From contig JAHREC010000013.1 of the NCBI GenBank assembly GCA_020081605.1, positions 1,860,001 through 1,924,000 of the forward strand: a DNA stretch of 64,000 nt, in the 5' to 3' direction. A program made the position numbers and the translations under genes. Below are positions 45,989 through 57,751 of this stretch, piece by piece; positions within the stretch are counted from its first letter, which is position 1, and every line of letters begins with the position of its first letter. The notes under the pieces were generated by a model. It searched no databases and was not told the DNA's origin. It worked only from the letters and a program-made list of their open reading frames with translations. This DNA comes from Albifimbria verrucaria. Taxonomy: Eukaryota > Ascomycota > Sordariomycetes > Hypocreales > Stachybotryaceae.

Positions 45989-48726
45989 ACGTCCTACAAG
46001 CTCAAGTAGCCAAGCAATGACAAGATGGTGTCCATATTCCACGAACAGACACTCGCGTTGCTGGAACATGGTCTTCAAACTGAAGAAACGTTTTATCCGC
46101 TCGATAGTTCGAGAGCGTTTAAGGCATACTACCTTTGGTCTTGCTCTTTTGCGTCCGGCGAGTTTGGTTCATCAGCTGTATCTCACTGCAAGTTAAATAT
46201 ACAGCATGTAAACGTGCGATCACGCTGTAGCCCCGAGGCCCATGCTATTACGCTGGAGCTGATCGACCTCATATATCTACATATCATTTACTCGAATTTT
46301 GGTGTTTTAACACTGTCTCGCCCATCTCGGTAATCAAGTCAAGGAATGGCGTTGCAAGCCTCCTTGTCCTTCTCCTCAGCCCTCCGCCTCTTTTTCGGGA
46401 AAGCTTGACGCCGTCGCTAACGGTGTCCAATAATATGTTTCGGGATGCAGTTCCAAGTGGCACGTTTATTTATCAATTTGCATGGCTCGTTCACAATCAC
46501 CATCTTGGTCAACAAGGCTACGCAGTAGCTTCTAACAATGACAACAGACCCATGTGGCCAGCCGAGACTATCGATTCGCAAGCTAAACCCCTGCGCGTCC
46601 ATGTGTCAAGAAGACCAGGAGGCTGCATCCCGTCGATGTGATTCCTCATATTGGCTGATATGGCGGACTAATCATAGGCAGGAGTTGCCAAGATGGACGC
46701 CATCAACTTCTTCCTGGTTCCCGGGGAGAACGGACGTAATAACCGATCCTGCAAAGCAGGTCGATTTCTTAGAGACCGGTGTCACGCAGCACGGTACAGT
46801 CTAGACCACCCTGGTCTTTGACCCAATGCAGGTTGCCATGCATGATTGAGGACCGTGTCCGCTACTGCATTTGCTTTTGCCGTCCCAAAATCCAATAGCG
46901 TATGCATTCAGAAGATTGGATGACAGGTACGGGGTACAATAACCGCGTTCACGCAAGCACCCGATGAAGAAGCCTTTGTATCATAGTACATAGCAAGGTT
47001 TCCTGGCTTGATTTGGAGTGATGGGGGCTTGCAATGTTTCCGCTCCATGGCAGTTTTGGCGCCCGAGCCCAGTGGCTTCATCACGTTGCTGATTGCCGTC
47101 ATAGCCAAACTCTCTTAGCTACCCAACAATGGTAATGGATACAGGTTCGGGCATGTGAAGGAGGACAGCTTGTCTCCACACCTACTTGCATGTCCGGTTG
47201 CTACACAGCTGAATTGCTCGTGTATTAAGACGGGGAATCCTTGATACACAATGAGAGCACGCTCGGACACCACATGAACTGATGGCTCATGAAGTTCACT
47301 GGGGCTAGTGGATGAACGAGAAAACCCTCTTCAGACGACTCTGATGGGGTCACAGCTGCTGCCAGAGTGGAATCTGGGCCGATTATGACACGCGCAATGG
47401 CTCTCACAAACGCCCATCGATCTGATTGGAAGCCTCTGTTTACTCCGCAGCAACTAAGTGGCTGCCACGCCCTCGGCGTTGAAGCGTTCAAACTCTATCA
47501 TCTCTGTTCCCTGGTCATCGTTGCTTTTTGTCTTCCTCAGGCCATCTGGAGCTGCCATTGCCATTGGCTACGAGATGGATCTGGTTTCGTTGGCGTAAAC
47601 CTGGCCAATGACGCTCCCGCTCCCGTGAGCCACACTATGCGTTTCGTCAGCTACGCCTCGGGATGCAGCTGAGCGTTGTTATCCACGGGGCTGCCTCGTG
47701 TTGTGGAGAGTGGACCACCCGGTTATCTTCCTTCACTCCCCGATCCTTGGCTTTCCAGCAAATTGCTTTTTCTCACATGGTCCTCCAATTTCTTTGTTTA
47801 ATCACGGCTGTGTAGTATAAAGGACGGTGGTTGGCGTCGACAACAGTACACGGCGAACCACACACGCCTGGCCTCGGCGCCAGAATAATATACCTTTCGC
47901 TCAACTTCGCTCATCGGACGAGGTCTTCCTATTCATACGCTTCCCTGTTCTCCATTGAGAGAACCCCTCCACGCACTTCCGGGGACATTCAAGTGTCATC
48001 CTTGTGTGCTTGTCCAACCACACTTGCATTGCCGGGTTCACTTGGAATACTAAACAGAACCAGTACTCTCTTCGTTATTCGACCGTTTGATAGAAGCGCT
48101 AAAGCCACCTGTGTTACCTTTGCGAGGCCTATGCGTATGGTAGATCCAATACAGTCGGGTTTGATCTCGGTGCCAAGCTCTGTTGCAGCCAACCCCGAGA
48201 CACAGTCTACAGTGGCACCCTACCATAGGGCGCACCGCACACCTTCCTGCATCGGTGTTACGAACGTTAAGAAGCAATTGGGTTTGATCTGTTGACACAA
48301 GACTCGCCAAACCAACGGATCACAAACTCAGCCTTTGGTGCCTGGACTCGCCGGTTCAGTGCCACAGCGCATCCCTTCGGCTTCGCCCGCGACGGTTTGA
48401 GACAAATATTTCGACTAGAGTCAGCAGGGTGCGGGACCAAAACGTCTGGGTGTGCTGCTGCGAGTGGATTACTTAACTGCTGGCCGCCTGTTCAAGAGGG
48501 ACATTCTATCGATCATTGGCGCCACACACAGGATTTATCCTTCTTCTTGACGTCCCTTTGAGCGTGGCCTACCACAAGACACACAGGATTCGCTGTGTGT
48601 ATGGTCAGGCGGATCTTTGGCCCTTGAGTTTTCCTTGACAGATCGTTAAGCTCACTGGGGTGGCTTGATTGTGAATATACACTCCAAGAAGCCTGGCTTG
48701 GCTCTTTTCGGATTCAAAGACACATT
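45989..48726. other. Gene-poor stretch of 2.7 kb
   Basis: No supported gene on either strand. The ORFs at 46405-46804 (plus), 46908-47108, 47225-47491 (minus), 47367-47672 and 47831-48295 (plus) have no recognised domain and mostly overlap each other. A TATA-like gtataaagg at 47815-47823 may mark a transcription start for a long leader of the next gene or for a non-coding transcript. No repeat ends or transposase remnants recognised. Confidence 0.5.
47815..47823 (+). promoter_or_regulatory. TATA-box-like sequence
   Basis: The sequence gtataaagg precedes about 900 bases without a convincing gene and then the start at 48727. It is a good TATA match, but single TATA words are common and the distance to the coding start is long. 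Confidence 0.3.
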
Positions 48727-49281
48727 ATGGGCGCCCACCAACACACAGTCGTTCAATGGCGAGCGTCACCCGGCCAGACAACAACATATGCAACTCCCTC
48801 AGGCGATGGGGAGGAACCTTTCGGCGTGCGGCCGATGACGAACAGATCACAGTCTGAGTATGAACATTCGTCAACGAGTGGAATCGAGTCGTACCCGGGC
48901 AACATCCAGAAATTCGATGACGACAAGACACGGCCGAGGACACCCAGATGGTTCACGCATGTAAAAGAATGGCTCGCCGTCAGTGAACCTTCAGCGCAAG
49001 CAATGAAGGACCAGAAGCGGACCATTTACAAGAAGCACGGCGTCGATCCCAACAGCCCTCAGGCTGCGGCACAGGCTGCGGCAAAGATGCACGTCCCAAT
49101 AGGCCAGGTACCTGAAGGCGCAGTCACTTCAACGCGAGGCCCTAGCCCAGAAAAGGCATACAAGCAGAGGGTGGAGAGGCAAAAGAAGCTGAGACAGACG
49201 GGAGCCGGCCAGTCGACGTCGAGTAGCACATCGTCGGTTCCGAGCATGAAGGAGGTCAACCCGGCCACTCCATGGGAATGA
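48727..49281 (+). CDS. Conserved small fungal protein, function unknown
   Basis: Single exon of 184 residues starting MGAHQHTVVQWRASPGQTTT, with no frame break. The N-terminal half is Ser/Glu-rich and probably flexible. The core RPRTPRWFTHVKEWLAVSEP then SAQAMKDQKRTIYKKHGVDP looks ordered and conserved. The following AAKMHVPIGQVPEGAVTSTR, then GPSPEKAYKQRVERQKKLRQ, gives a basic helix. A Ser-rich tail ends NPATPWE. No signal peptide or membrane segment. I judge it a real conserved ascomycete protein, but no function can be given. Confidence 0.72.
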   Translation: MGAHQHTVVQWRASPGQTTTYATPSGDGEEPFGVRPMTNRSQSEYEHSSTSGIESYPGNIQKFDDDKTRPRTPRWFTHVKEWLAVSEPSAQAMKDQKRTIYKKHGVDPNSPQAAAQAAAKMHVPIGQVPEGAVTSTRGPSPEKAYKQRVERQKKLRQTGAGQSTSSSTSSVPSMKEVNPATPWE

Positions 49282-50309
49282 TGAGGGACGAGAAGACAGA
49301 TTGAACATTCGTATATGCGCGCATCACGAACTTATGAGGTAGCGGTCGTCATTTTCATTGATACCACGTCGCAGCGTGTTTTTATTTTCTCTCTCTGTAT
49401 CGTTTGATTCTCTTTCTTTCTTCCTCCTTTTCTTTTTTCCTAGGATTGAAAGACTAAAGTGTAAAATTTGAGGGTTCATGGAGGTATCATACTACGCTCT
49501 ATCCTTTACTTGGGAGGAGGCTTTCTTTCGGCGGATTATGAGAAAAACCAGGGCTCCAGAATTGTTCTGTATTTCATATTTTCTTGTCTCGAGCGAACAG
49601 ATTTATTAGTGATTTGACTACTGCAACTACTACTACTACTACCTGTATACATTTGCTCACCTACGGGCCCTTCTTCACATGCCTGCCTTACCAGGGATAG
49701 ATGCTAGGTACAGTAAATGACAAGGGCCGGACGATGGGAGATGAGAGAATCGATCGAAAATAAGCATGCCCCACGCTCAAGAATCAAAACAGGATAAGCA
49801 TTTCGGCATGATGTCGTGGCTTGGCCATTCTGGTGACCCAGGACAGATGATTAGCGCCGCCAAGCTGTCTAAGGTTTCCTTGCCTCCCAGCACACGCAAG
49901 CGCATGACCGCTGTCTTGCCGATTAGTGCGATCGATGGTTTGCCATTCTCTGCCTCCCCGCGGACACGGGCCATGGGAAATTGGGAGTGCGAGCTTAGTT
50001 CGGCCCCTACACTGGTGTTGATTGGGTGAGTCGCAGACCCCGGCCTAGCAGGTAAGGGTAACGGATGACGTCCTCGACCCCCAAGCTTCCGGATAGCCCA
50101 CACTGCCGATGGTATGGAAGAGGCGTCTGAGTCTCTCGGAATGCAAATATGTCTGCATCGCCTAGACTATATAGCCAGGAACTCAGCCTCCTGGAATATC
50201 TTGGTGACGTGTCGTGATATCAACGCCACCAGCACCCAGATCTCGACCGCCTGCCCTCACTGACCGAGCCTGCCTTGTCGCATTGCTTCGTCGCTCTTCA
50301 TCTTTCACG
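49282..50309. other. Intergenic, 1 kb
   Basis: 3' flank of the small conserved gene and promoter of the membrane protein gene. Includes a pyrimidine-rich stretch at 49385-49440 and a (CTA)n microsatellite at 49626-49643. The ORFs at 49766-50103 overlap antisense. An in-frame upstream ATG at 50214 precedes the chosen start of the next gene. No gene supported. Confidence 0.5.
49626..49643. repeat. (CTA)n trinucleotide repeat
   Basis: About six tandem CTA/ACT units (aactactactactactacc) in the 3' flank of the small conserved gene. Confidence 0.75.
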
Positions 50310-51940
50310 ATGCCGCGGTTTTCTAACAAGGACGACAACTTGCGGGACGTCCCGCCCGAGGCCTACGATGGCGAACAAGCCCCTCCGGACGAGCACACTC
50401 GGCTGCTCCCCAACCGAGTCGACTCCAGCCGACCCGTGATGCTGAGCCCGGACGACCCAGCCGTGTCACCCTACAACCTTTGGACTATCCGGCTATTGAG
50501 GTACTTGACCATCATCTTCACCGTTTTGACCTTTGTATGGTGGGTGATTCTGCTCGTATCGGCGTTCGCGACGCCCCGGGCTTTCACACGAGGGGTAGCG
50601 GTTTCTTCGCCTTCAGCTACGCCAGCCTGGCCCTGGCGAATCTACTATTTACTCTGGTCTTCTTTGGCGTGCCGTCCCGTGCCGTCCGGGTGCTGGCCGC
50701 CATCATGGCAGTGAGTTGCACAGAGTTGGGTTGTAATTTAGAGCATGCCCATGTGCGGCTAACATATGTCTAGTTTATTCTTATCATCAACATGATTCTC
50801 ATTTTATCCATCGAGAGAACCCGGTACGAGGAGGGCTGGGTTGGAGCTACAAGCGTCATATGGACTCTACTGATGAGCCTGTGGACTCTCATCACCGATA
50901 GGACCGTTAAATGGGGCAAGGAGGAGGAAGAGCAGCGTCTCACGGGCCGAGCCGAGACCAGGCGGACAGTGACCGAGTGGACACTGGTTCTCCTTTCGAC
51001 CATTGCCTATGTTATCATGGCCATCGCTGTGGTTCTCATTACCTTGTCCCTCATTCTTCGAGGCCTGGATGCAGCTGTCGCCCCTCCAGGCAAGATGTAC
51101 TGGGTTGATGGGGGCAGGTACCGTGTTCACCTTTACTGTCACGGAAACAAAACCGACTCCGAGGGTACCAAGCTCCCTACGGTGCTGATCGAGGGCGGGG
51201 AGGACCCTGTCGAACACGGTCTTTGGAGCTTTGCGGATAACGCGATCAGCAACGGCTCCATCTCACGATACTGCTTCGCCGACCGCCCTGGCTTGGCGTG
51301 GTCTGACACCTCGCCGTCACCGCTCTCGGCAAGCTTCGCCGTGGATGCACTGAGCGAGGCTTTGTCGCAAGCCGAGGAGACGGGACCGTGGGTGCTTGCG
51401 AGCGCAGGCATTGGTTCCATCTACTCGCGCGTGTTCTCGTCGCGCCATGGTACGCAAGTCAAGGGCTTGCTGTTGATTGACCCATTGCACGAGGATCTGC
51501 TTGGAAAGATTGGTTCACCATCGCGAGGATTCTGGCTCTGGTTCCGCGGCGTCATGTCTCCGCTCGGCATCGACCGCCTTTCCGGAGCCATTATTCGCGG
51601 CCGAACGACGAGGGACCGCATTTATGGCCGGTCCTCATACCAGACAGGCAAGTACCTGTTTGCAAAGCTACAGGAGAGTCTGGTGGCCGATTCTTTCACC
51701 AAGCGCGATGTCGAGAGCAGCCGACAGATCCAGCCCAAGAAGACGCCGCTCGTCGTGGTCAGCTCGGGCGAGCAGATCAAGAGGCGGCCAGGCTGGGAAG
51801 AAAAGCAGCGTGACCTGACAAGGATCACGGACAACCTGAAGCAGTGGGCCATTGTGGACAAAGCGCCGCACCGGGTGTGGGAGACGCGGGAGGGCCGCGC
51901 CAAGATCGAGAAGAGCCTGAAGAAGCTTGTTTATGCTTGA
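50310..51940 (+). CDS. Integral membrane protein with alpha/beta-hydrolase-like domain
   Basis: Exons 50310-50710 and 50774-51940. One C is lost at about 50577, joining VSAFATP to GFHTRGSGFFAFSYASLALA. The start at 50310 is preferred over the in-frame ATG at 50214 because MPRFSNKDDNLRDVPPEAY begins an acidic cytosolic head of the family type. Four membrane segments follow (YLTIIFTVLTFVWWVILLVS, SLALANLLFTLVFFGV, FILIINMILILS, TLVLLSTIAYVIMAIAVVLI). A soluble domain then holds TVLIEGGEDPVEHGLW, YCFADRPGLAWSDTSPSPL and GLLLIDPLHEDLL. The nucleophile elbow reads ASAGIGSIYSR, lacking the Ser of GxSxG, so catalysis is doubtful. This matches fungal proteins often labelled mitochondrial integral membrane protein (DUF2434 type). 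The location is inferred from that label only. Confidence 0.8.
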
Positions 51941-52791
51941 GGGGCCACCGCTTGGCACGCACCATTGAGTCGATTGGTTTGCTTTTTCCGCCCCTCTGTT
52001 GCTTCAATTGATATCCCCGGATTTGTCGGCATGAGGATGGGGCATGAGGGAGGATCTATGACAGGGGTTTGGCAAGTTTAATGAGGTTTGGGCTGGGGTG
52101 TTTTGGTTCTCAGTCAGCAGCAGTCGTATAATACATGTATCACGAGATAACGCTACTCTCACCAAAGAATGTAATCATTTACTAAACACAGTGAGCACTT
52201 TTTTTGCATGAACAGCACGAACGCTAACTGCCAAGGCAGCGCCTCGCCAGCATGAATGACCAGCGGTGAGGCTCCGCTTGCGTCGCTCAGCTCAAGCTAG
52301 TCGGGATCCACACACGATCTTGCGCTACGAAGCCGATCATACAATCGAGATGATGTGCTTCCATGATTTGCACTGCAGCTGGGCGCATGGACATGTTTCA
52401 CTACGGTGCGCAAGGTACACCTAATCTAGTATTTTTGTATTTGTTCATACCGTTGAACCAGACGGTTTCTTGAACCAATCATCAGTTCCTCAGAGGTGAT
52501 GGGTTCAGGTTCCAATATCATGCGCGGCGTAAAAGCGGCGGCTGTTAACGGATCCAGTAGTTGCCTGAAATGAAACGTTGGTTGTGGTATGAGGGATCCC
52601 CTATAGGTTCTGTAGTTACAGGGCTTACTAGTATATTCATTCCGAATATCGTCTATGCATACAGTATAAAACCATTGACAAATACATCTTGTGGCAAGTA
52701 ATGTTGACGGAGATTGCATCAAGTATTAAATTCTAGTTCTGCCTGTCTACTCCTTCTGTGCTAGGTATCTCCATGCAAAAGTTCTCTCTCA
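51941..52791. other. Intergenic between convergent genes
   Basis: 850 bases. The minus-strand ORF at 52426-52722 (98 codons) has no domain and lies beyond the stop of the HNH gene. Rejected as coding. No repeats noted. Confidence 0.5.
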
Positions 52792-55177
52792 CTATTTCGT
52801 CCACCAACGGGGATAGTTCCATCCAACCTCAAAGTTGTTTGCTGCGAGAACATGGATAAACCATAGTGCCACGTTGTAATTTAGCTCATCTTCGTCACTG
52901 GGAGTCTTCCAAGGAATGGAGACGTATTCCATTACCCTGTTCTCACTCAACCCATCCAATAGCTTGTTCCTTTCGTTGAAGAAGCCATAGTCGGTAGTAG
53001 AGCCTAGGTGGTATTGTAAGAAATGCTGAAGACAACAAGGTCTCAATGACGAGAGCAACTTACCTGGCTGCGAGCTTAGTGGCCTAATTCTGAAAATAAA
53101 TGCTTCCTCTGTTGACAATATACAACCGTATCGGCATCCAAACCTTGCACAATATGTATATGCTTTTCGTATTGGATACATCTTGTCAGAGAGACGCTTT
53201 GACGACTTAACTTGCCCCATTTTTGTAACGCCATGAGAGATTGCATCGCGGCTGTTCCACATTGAGCCTAACACATATTCCTTGGGAAGCCTTTCTATAG
53301 AACTACATGGGCACGAAGCACCATTCGTTAGGCAAGTAAGGGTGGTGTCGGCATTATGTCTGGTCTTGACGCCCGATGTGGTAATCTCAGAGTCCGCCTG
53401 TGTACTGATTGAAGGCTCTTCTCGACAAAAGTATTTGAAGATGGAGGTCCTCTTGTCACCGGGATTTCTAGGAGCGTTCCATTTGCAAGAATTAAACTGG
53501 TTCCCACTATGGCCCAACGCATGTTGAACGATACGGCCATTCCATTTGGTGATCAAGCATGCGGTCGTATATTCGCTGGTTATCAAACAATCTTGGTCTG
53601 ATAAAGTAGGGTAAGCTGGGCCGGGAAAGTTCTGCTCGTACGCCGCACGCCACAATGCGCCTTTATAGATGGACTCGATGGTGTCAAAATTGAATTCATG
53701 CCAAGGCTGTAGCTGCGTTGGACAGAGCAAAAGATGACTATCATCACCAATAGAATATTTCCTTTGGCCTGTATATTTGATGCGAGGATTCTTGATATCG
53801 AGATATTCCAGAACAGATAGAGACGTGTGAGTCTGAGATTTCGTGTCAGTTTGTTTGATTTGATATAAGAGGGTAGATGCATCAAGCCCTACATCTTTGT
53901 CGGTTGTACCGCTCCATACAGAACTCCATATAGAAGTGCCTATGTGTTTCGGTTCCAATGACGCTTCTTCGTCGCACCCTATGCTTTGAGGAACATGCGT
54001 TGAGTTGAGGGTTTCCTCATCTCCTGTTGACTGATAGCTGAGCGCTCCTGGTAGCTTATAATCATCATCAATTGTAGACTCTGTCTCTGAGGCGGGCTCA
54101 TGCTTGCTGGTGCGTGAACCCCTCGATACGTCACTGCTAAACAAACCTTCCCTCTTCTTCAATTCCATATCATGTATTGATGTTTTCCAATCTTCTTTAC
54201 CGCCTGCCATTACTGCCAGACGTCGGTGTGTTCCTGTGGTGACAAATGGTTTGACGAGCTTGAACACAGCATACGCGAATCGAGCAAATAGATATTCCGG
54301 GGCACGTTAGGGTCTCGAACCAGTTGGTTGTGAAACCTGGCTGCTGAGTCCTGAAGGTCATCATCGAGGTGAATAAAATGAACAGCAAGAGCATGTGCAT
54401 CTCCTGCAGATGTAGGCTTCGGGACGACTGCAAAGGCGCAGGCGTCAAAATCGTTATGAATATCGGAGCGAAGGCGAAAGCTGTTGCTGGGGCTATCAAT
54501 GGCTGTGTATGTATAGTCGCCAGGGAGTATATTCCCATGCAGTTGCTGAGAAACCACTCCGACGAGGCAGCTCCTTCAGGAACTACATGTACTGAGTCTA
54601 CCGTTGAAGGTCCAGCACCGGTTACTATACACCGTGAACTTGCTGCAGAAAGTCTAGTTGGCCTAGGAGCGAAGCCCAGGGTTGAGGGAGGGCGCCATGA
54701 GGGAACCTCCAGTCATCAAAGGTAGGTGTGATTGGATAGGTTCTCTTACAGCCTATTCAGCCTAGTTGTTAGTTTTATTTCCGGGATGATAAAATGGCAG
54801 TGGTAAGTTAATTATCGAGGTAACTCCGTACCTGGGGCTATCTGGAAATAGTAATCTGCTTGAGTTAGAATGCCATGGCGGGAAATCTTCACTCGACTCA
54901 GCCCTGCACGGTCATAGCTCAAGTAGGGTATTTCGAAACTGTTCCCAGCTATGAGCTGGCAAGCAACGAGGGCTGTTGCGTGATGAACTCCGAAAATTCC
55001 ATTTGTTGGCACCGGCTCAATTGCATCAGTCTCATCTGCATCACTAGCAGCATCGAGTGGAGGCAATCTCAAGAGTTCGTTCTCGCTCTCAAAGTAGCCT
55101 GGGTGTCGAATACTGATAAAAGGCGCCAAGCACTCTGGATTTGGAGCCACATCAGGCTGAGCCGGCTTCAAACGCAT
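52792..55177 (-). CDS. HNH-nuclease domain protein with long C-terminal extension
   Basis: Exons 55177-54832, 54742-53064 and 53003-52792. Introns are 89 nt and an in-frame 60 nt. The N-terminal part carries the block common to fungal HNH proteins: FISIRHPGYFESENELLRLP, VHHATALVACQLIAGNSFEI, SRHGILTQADYYFQIAP, YPITPTFDDWRFPHGALP. The nuclease core is CIVTGAG, then SVHVVPEGAASSEWF, then SNSFRLRSDIHNDFDACAFA (the HNH His/Asn/His positions) and PEYLFARFAYAVFKLVKPFV. Frame breaks at about 54836, 54687, 54524 and 54301 are all losses from C runs. After the nuclease, 450 more residues follow: Ser/Thr/Glu-rich, then a domain with KAYTYCARFGCRYGCILSTE, EAFIFRIRPLS and NYNVALWFIHVLAANNFEVG, ending WWTK. 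I do not know that domain's activity. Substrate and role are unknown. About 770 residues in all. Confidence 0.75.
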
Positions 55178-57751
55178 TTGGAAGTAGGTCGGTTGCAGAG
55201 CTCAGGTATGAAGAAAAATGAAGATTGACGTTAAGAACTGTTCCTCTCGTGGTCGGTTCTATTAAGATATGCTCCTTTTAATCAGATTATTGCTGCTTAT
55301 GTACACGCCCAGCCTACCAGGCAACAACCAATGCTTCGCCGCCATCTCGTATTAGCACTGCAAGAGTAAGCGCTGTACAGACAAATCATAAAGGGTGCGG
55401 GGTATGACGGTAAGTTGTGAGATTTCCATAAAGAGGCGTAAGATTTCTATTTAGATCATAATTTGCGAGACTTGTTTTTCGATTAGGAAGTGTATTTATT
55501 ATGTTGACGCTGCGACATTGTTTTGAGAATGAATAAAAACCATTTGTACGTGCAAGTGTTGGTGTCTTCCCTCGGCACGCTCCGAACTTGATCCCCAGTC
55601 AAATCTCGGGACGTGACCAAACAGTTTTCTCATATTCCTAATGTAATCATTGGCTCCATAGATGTACATACTGTACATGCATGTATTTCAAAACATGTAT
55701 TTGAATAATTGCCGACTTTCTTATGCATTATCCTATAGCCTCATTATCGTAGAAACACAAGTGTTGTCGGTAGAAGTGATTCAAGGTATTGATACAAGAT
55801 TTCGCTAAAACAGGGAAGATCAAGCTTGTTACCAAATCTGGCAGGCTTGGTGGCCCTTGCGCCAAGGATCCAATGCCGCTTTATGGCTTTCTTATCAGGT
55901 CAGGGTGCCGAGCACATCGGTGTAAGCCATGTGTTCGTAGATGAGGTCTTGTGCAGGTGAATTGTACGGTGTTTTCTTCAATAGTGCCCTGCGAATTGAT
56001 ACAATGATGCTGATTGGACATTATGTGAGCTTTCCGAAGACCGCATTGGCCAAGGTATTAGCATGTGCTATATCAGGATCAACTAATTCTCCAACTTTTT
56101 GCAACAGTCCCCAAGCATTGGGGTGTTAGTGTGGCAACGAGCGATGCGCAAGCCTCTGGCTCGGTAGGAGCATCAAGATCAATGGCTGACTCGAATCTCC
56201 AAGCCTTGACACATTTCAACGGGTGGCAGCCGGGTCCCCGAGTGATGGGCTTGAATGTGCCTCGTAACGACCAGTTGGCATTGTACATTTGAGTCATGCA
56301 ATAAGCTAGTTGTCGCAGTACAGTGAGAGTAAGAACAAAACCAAGAAATTACGAGCAGGAAAGAAGGAGAGGTTGTAGATAAAGCCAAGAGAAACCAGGG
56401 AGAACATGAGCATGAGATCCGACCTTCCTCCTGAGAAGGCATTCCTGTGTTGTTCAAAGATGGCCAGCTTGGGAGATGATTCGCGTCCTCCACTCACTAG
56501 CCTTGGCCACCGGGAGTTACGATTCCGGTAAATTGGGTGCGCGTAGGTGTCCCATGCATTGTCAAGCCTTGCGAGTGAGAGAAAAAGGTTGGATGCTGGA
56601 GGTAAAGTAGACATTAAGCATGTGGATGCGTCCAGATATTTGGGATAAACTTGGGACGGCTTCTGAGAAAAGATGAAGTAGCAAGTCAGGTACGAGAACC
56701 TTACCTGCGTCATAGGGATACTTGTCGAAAAGTACTGTGCAGTCAGGGGTCGGGTATTTTTCATACGCATTGGGGCCGCGATTTACTTGCTCACTCCACT
56801 GTCTCCGGCTGGTCAGTACTTTCCAGTAAAGTACATCTGTCGCGAAATGATACTTGGAGAAGGGGTTTCCAGGGCTCAGGTACCCGTCCTTGCTCCTCGC
56901 TGATTGGGTTGGCGCCTCAGGCGACAAAGGGGTCGTGACCCATCTTTACAAGTCCCTCTCCCATCCTATCCAGTCCAGCAGTCCAGTCCAGTCCAGTCCA
57001 GTCCTATCCTTGTGCCGCCGTGGTTTAGATACCCGACATCTTGTGCCCACTAAGTAGCCCACCGCAACCTTCCAACTACCGAATCCACAGGCTTCTCGTC
57101 GACGCTGGAGCTTGAGACCGACTCTGCTCCCTTTCCTGGCCTCGCATTGCCCCCTCGGCGTTCCCCAGGCATGCGAAGCTCGGCTCTCCCTCTATCGTCG
57201 CTTTTAGAAATTCCTCCCGCCTCCGACCCCTCCTCCGCTTCCTTCGAGCCGCCTTGACGCCAGCCAAGCGGATGCCAAAACCTCCCGCCTGACGGTTCGA
57301 CTCGCCCACACCGCCACGCGACATCTCAAAGGGTTCCCGACGCTCGTTACCTTCTAACCTGCTGGCCTGGTTTTCTTGAATTCGCTGTCACGCCTGTCCC
57401 TGCAATCTCGGCCATCGCGGACGCCCGCCCACCCTGCTCCGTAAACCCTGACCGAGTCTTCACCTCCTCACGCTCCTCTGGGCTGAGCCCCAGACAAGGG
57501 TTCCCCCATCAACTCACCACGGACTTTAGCGCTACCCTTGCTACGGCTCCGAACCGATCAGCGTTACTCGTCGGTCTTGTCCTTGACGGTCAACGTCTAC
57601 TGCGATCTAGTAGCGGTATCCAAGCTGATGCCGACCGCTCGAGACCTTCGCCGCCGATTGCACGTTACGCGCTAAACACCTCTACATTCGGGCCAACCCA
57701 CAATCTTGGATGGGGATCTTGTCTTGAAGCTACGCTGGCGCGCTTGCAACA
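55178..57751. other. Intergenic, 2.6 kb, AT-rich then pyrimidine-rich
   Basis: The left half (55250-55800) is AT-richer than the average here. The minus ORFs at 56306-56927 are not convincing as genes. A GTCCA pentanucleotide repeat lies at 56976-57003. From about 57060 to 57750 the plus strand is C/T-rich with many cct/tcg blocks, the usual look of a long fungal 5' leader, belonging to LRG1. Confidence 0.5.
56976..57003. repeat. (GTCCA)n pentanucleotide repeat
   Basis: Tandem gtcca units (cagcagtccagtccagtcca and on to gtcctatcc), about five near-perfect copies. Confidence 0.8.

Noticed and set aside
47831..48295. 154-codon plus-strand ORF upstream of the small conserved gene
   Set aside because: No domain, Thr/Pro/Arg-skewed composition and opposing ORFs. 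More like a leader or spacer.
52426..52722. 98-codon ORF as a further exon of the HNH gene
   Set aside because: The HNH reading ends naturally at WWTK with a stop at 52792, and no splice donor leads past it to this ORF.
56306..56927. Two overlapping minus-strand ORFs of 154 and 121 codons
   Set aside because: They overlap each other in different frames, with no domain and no consistent spliced model.
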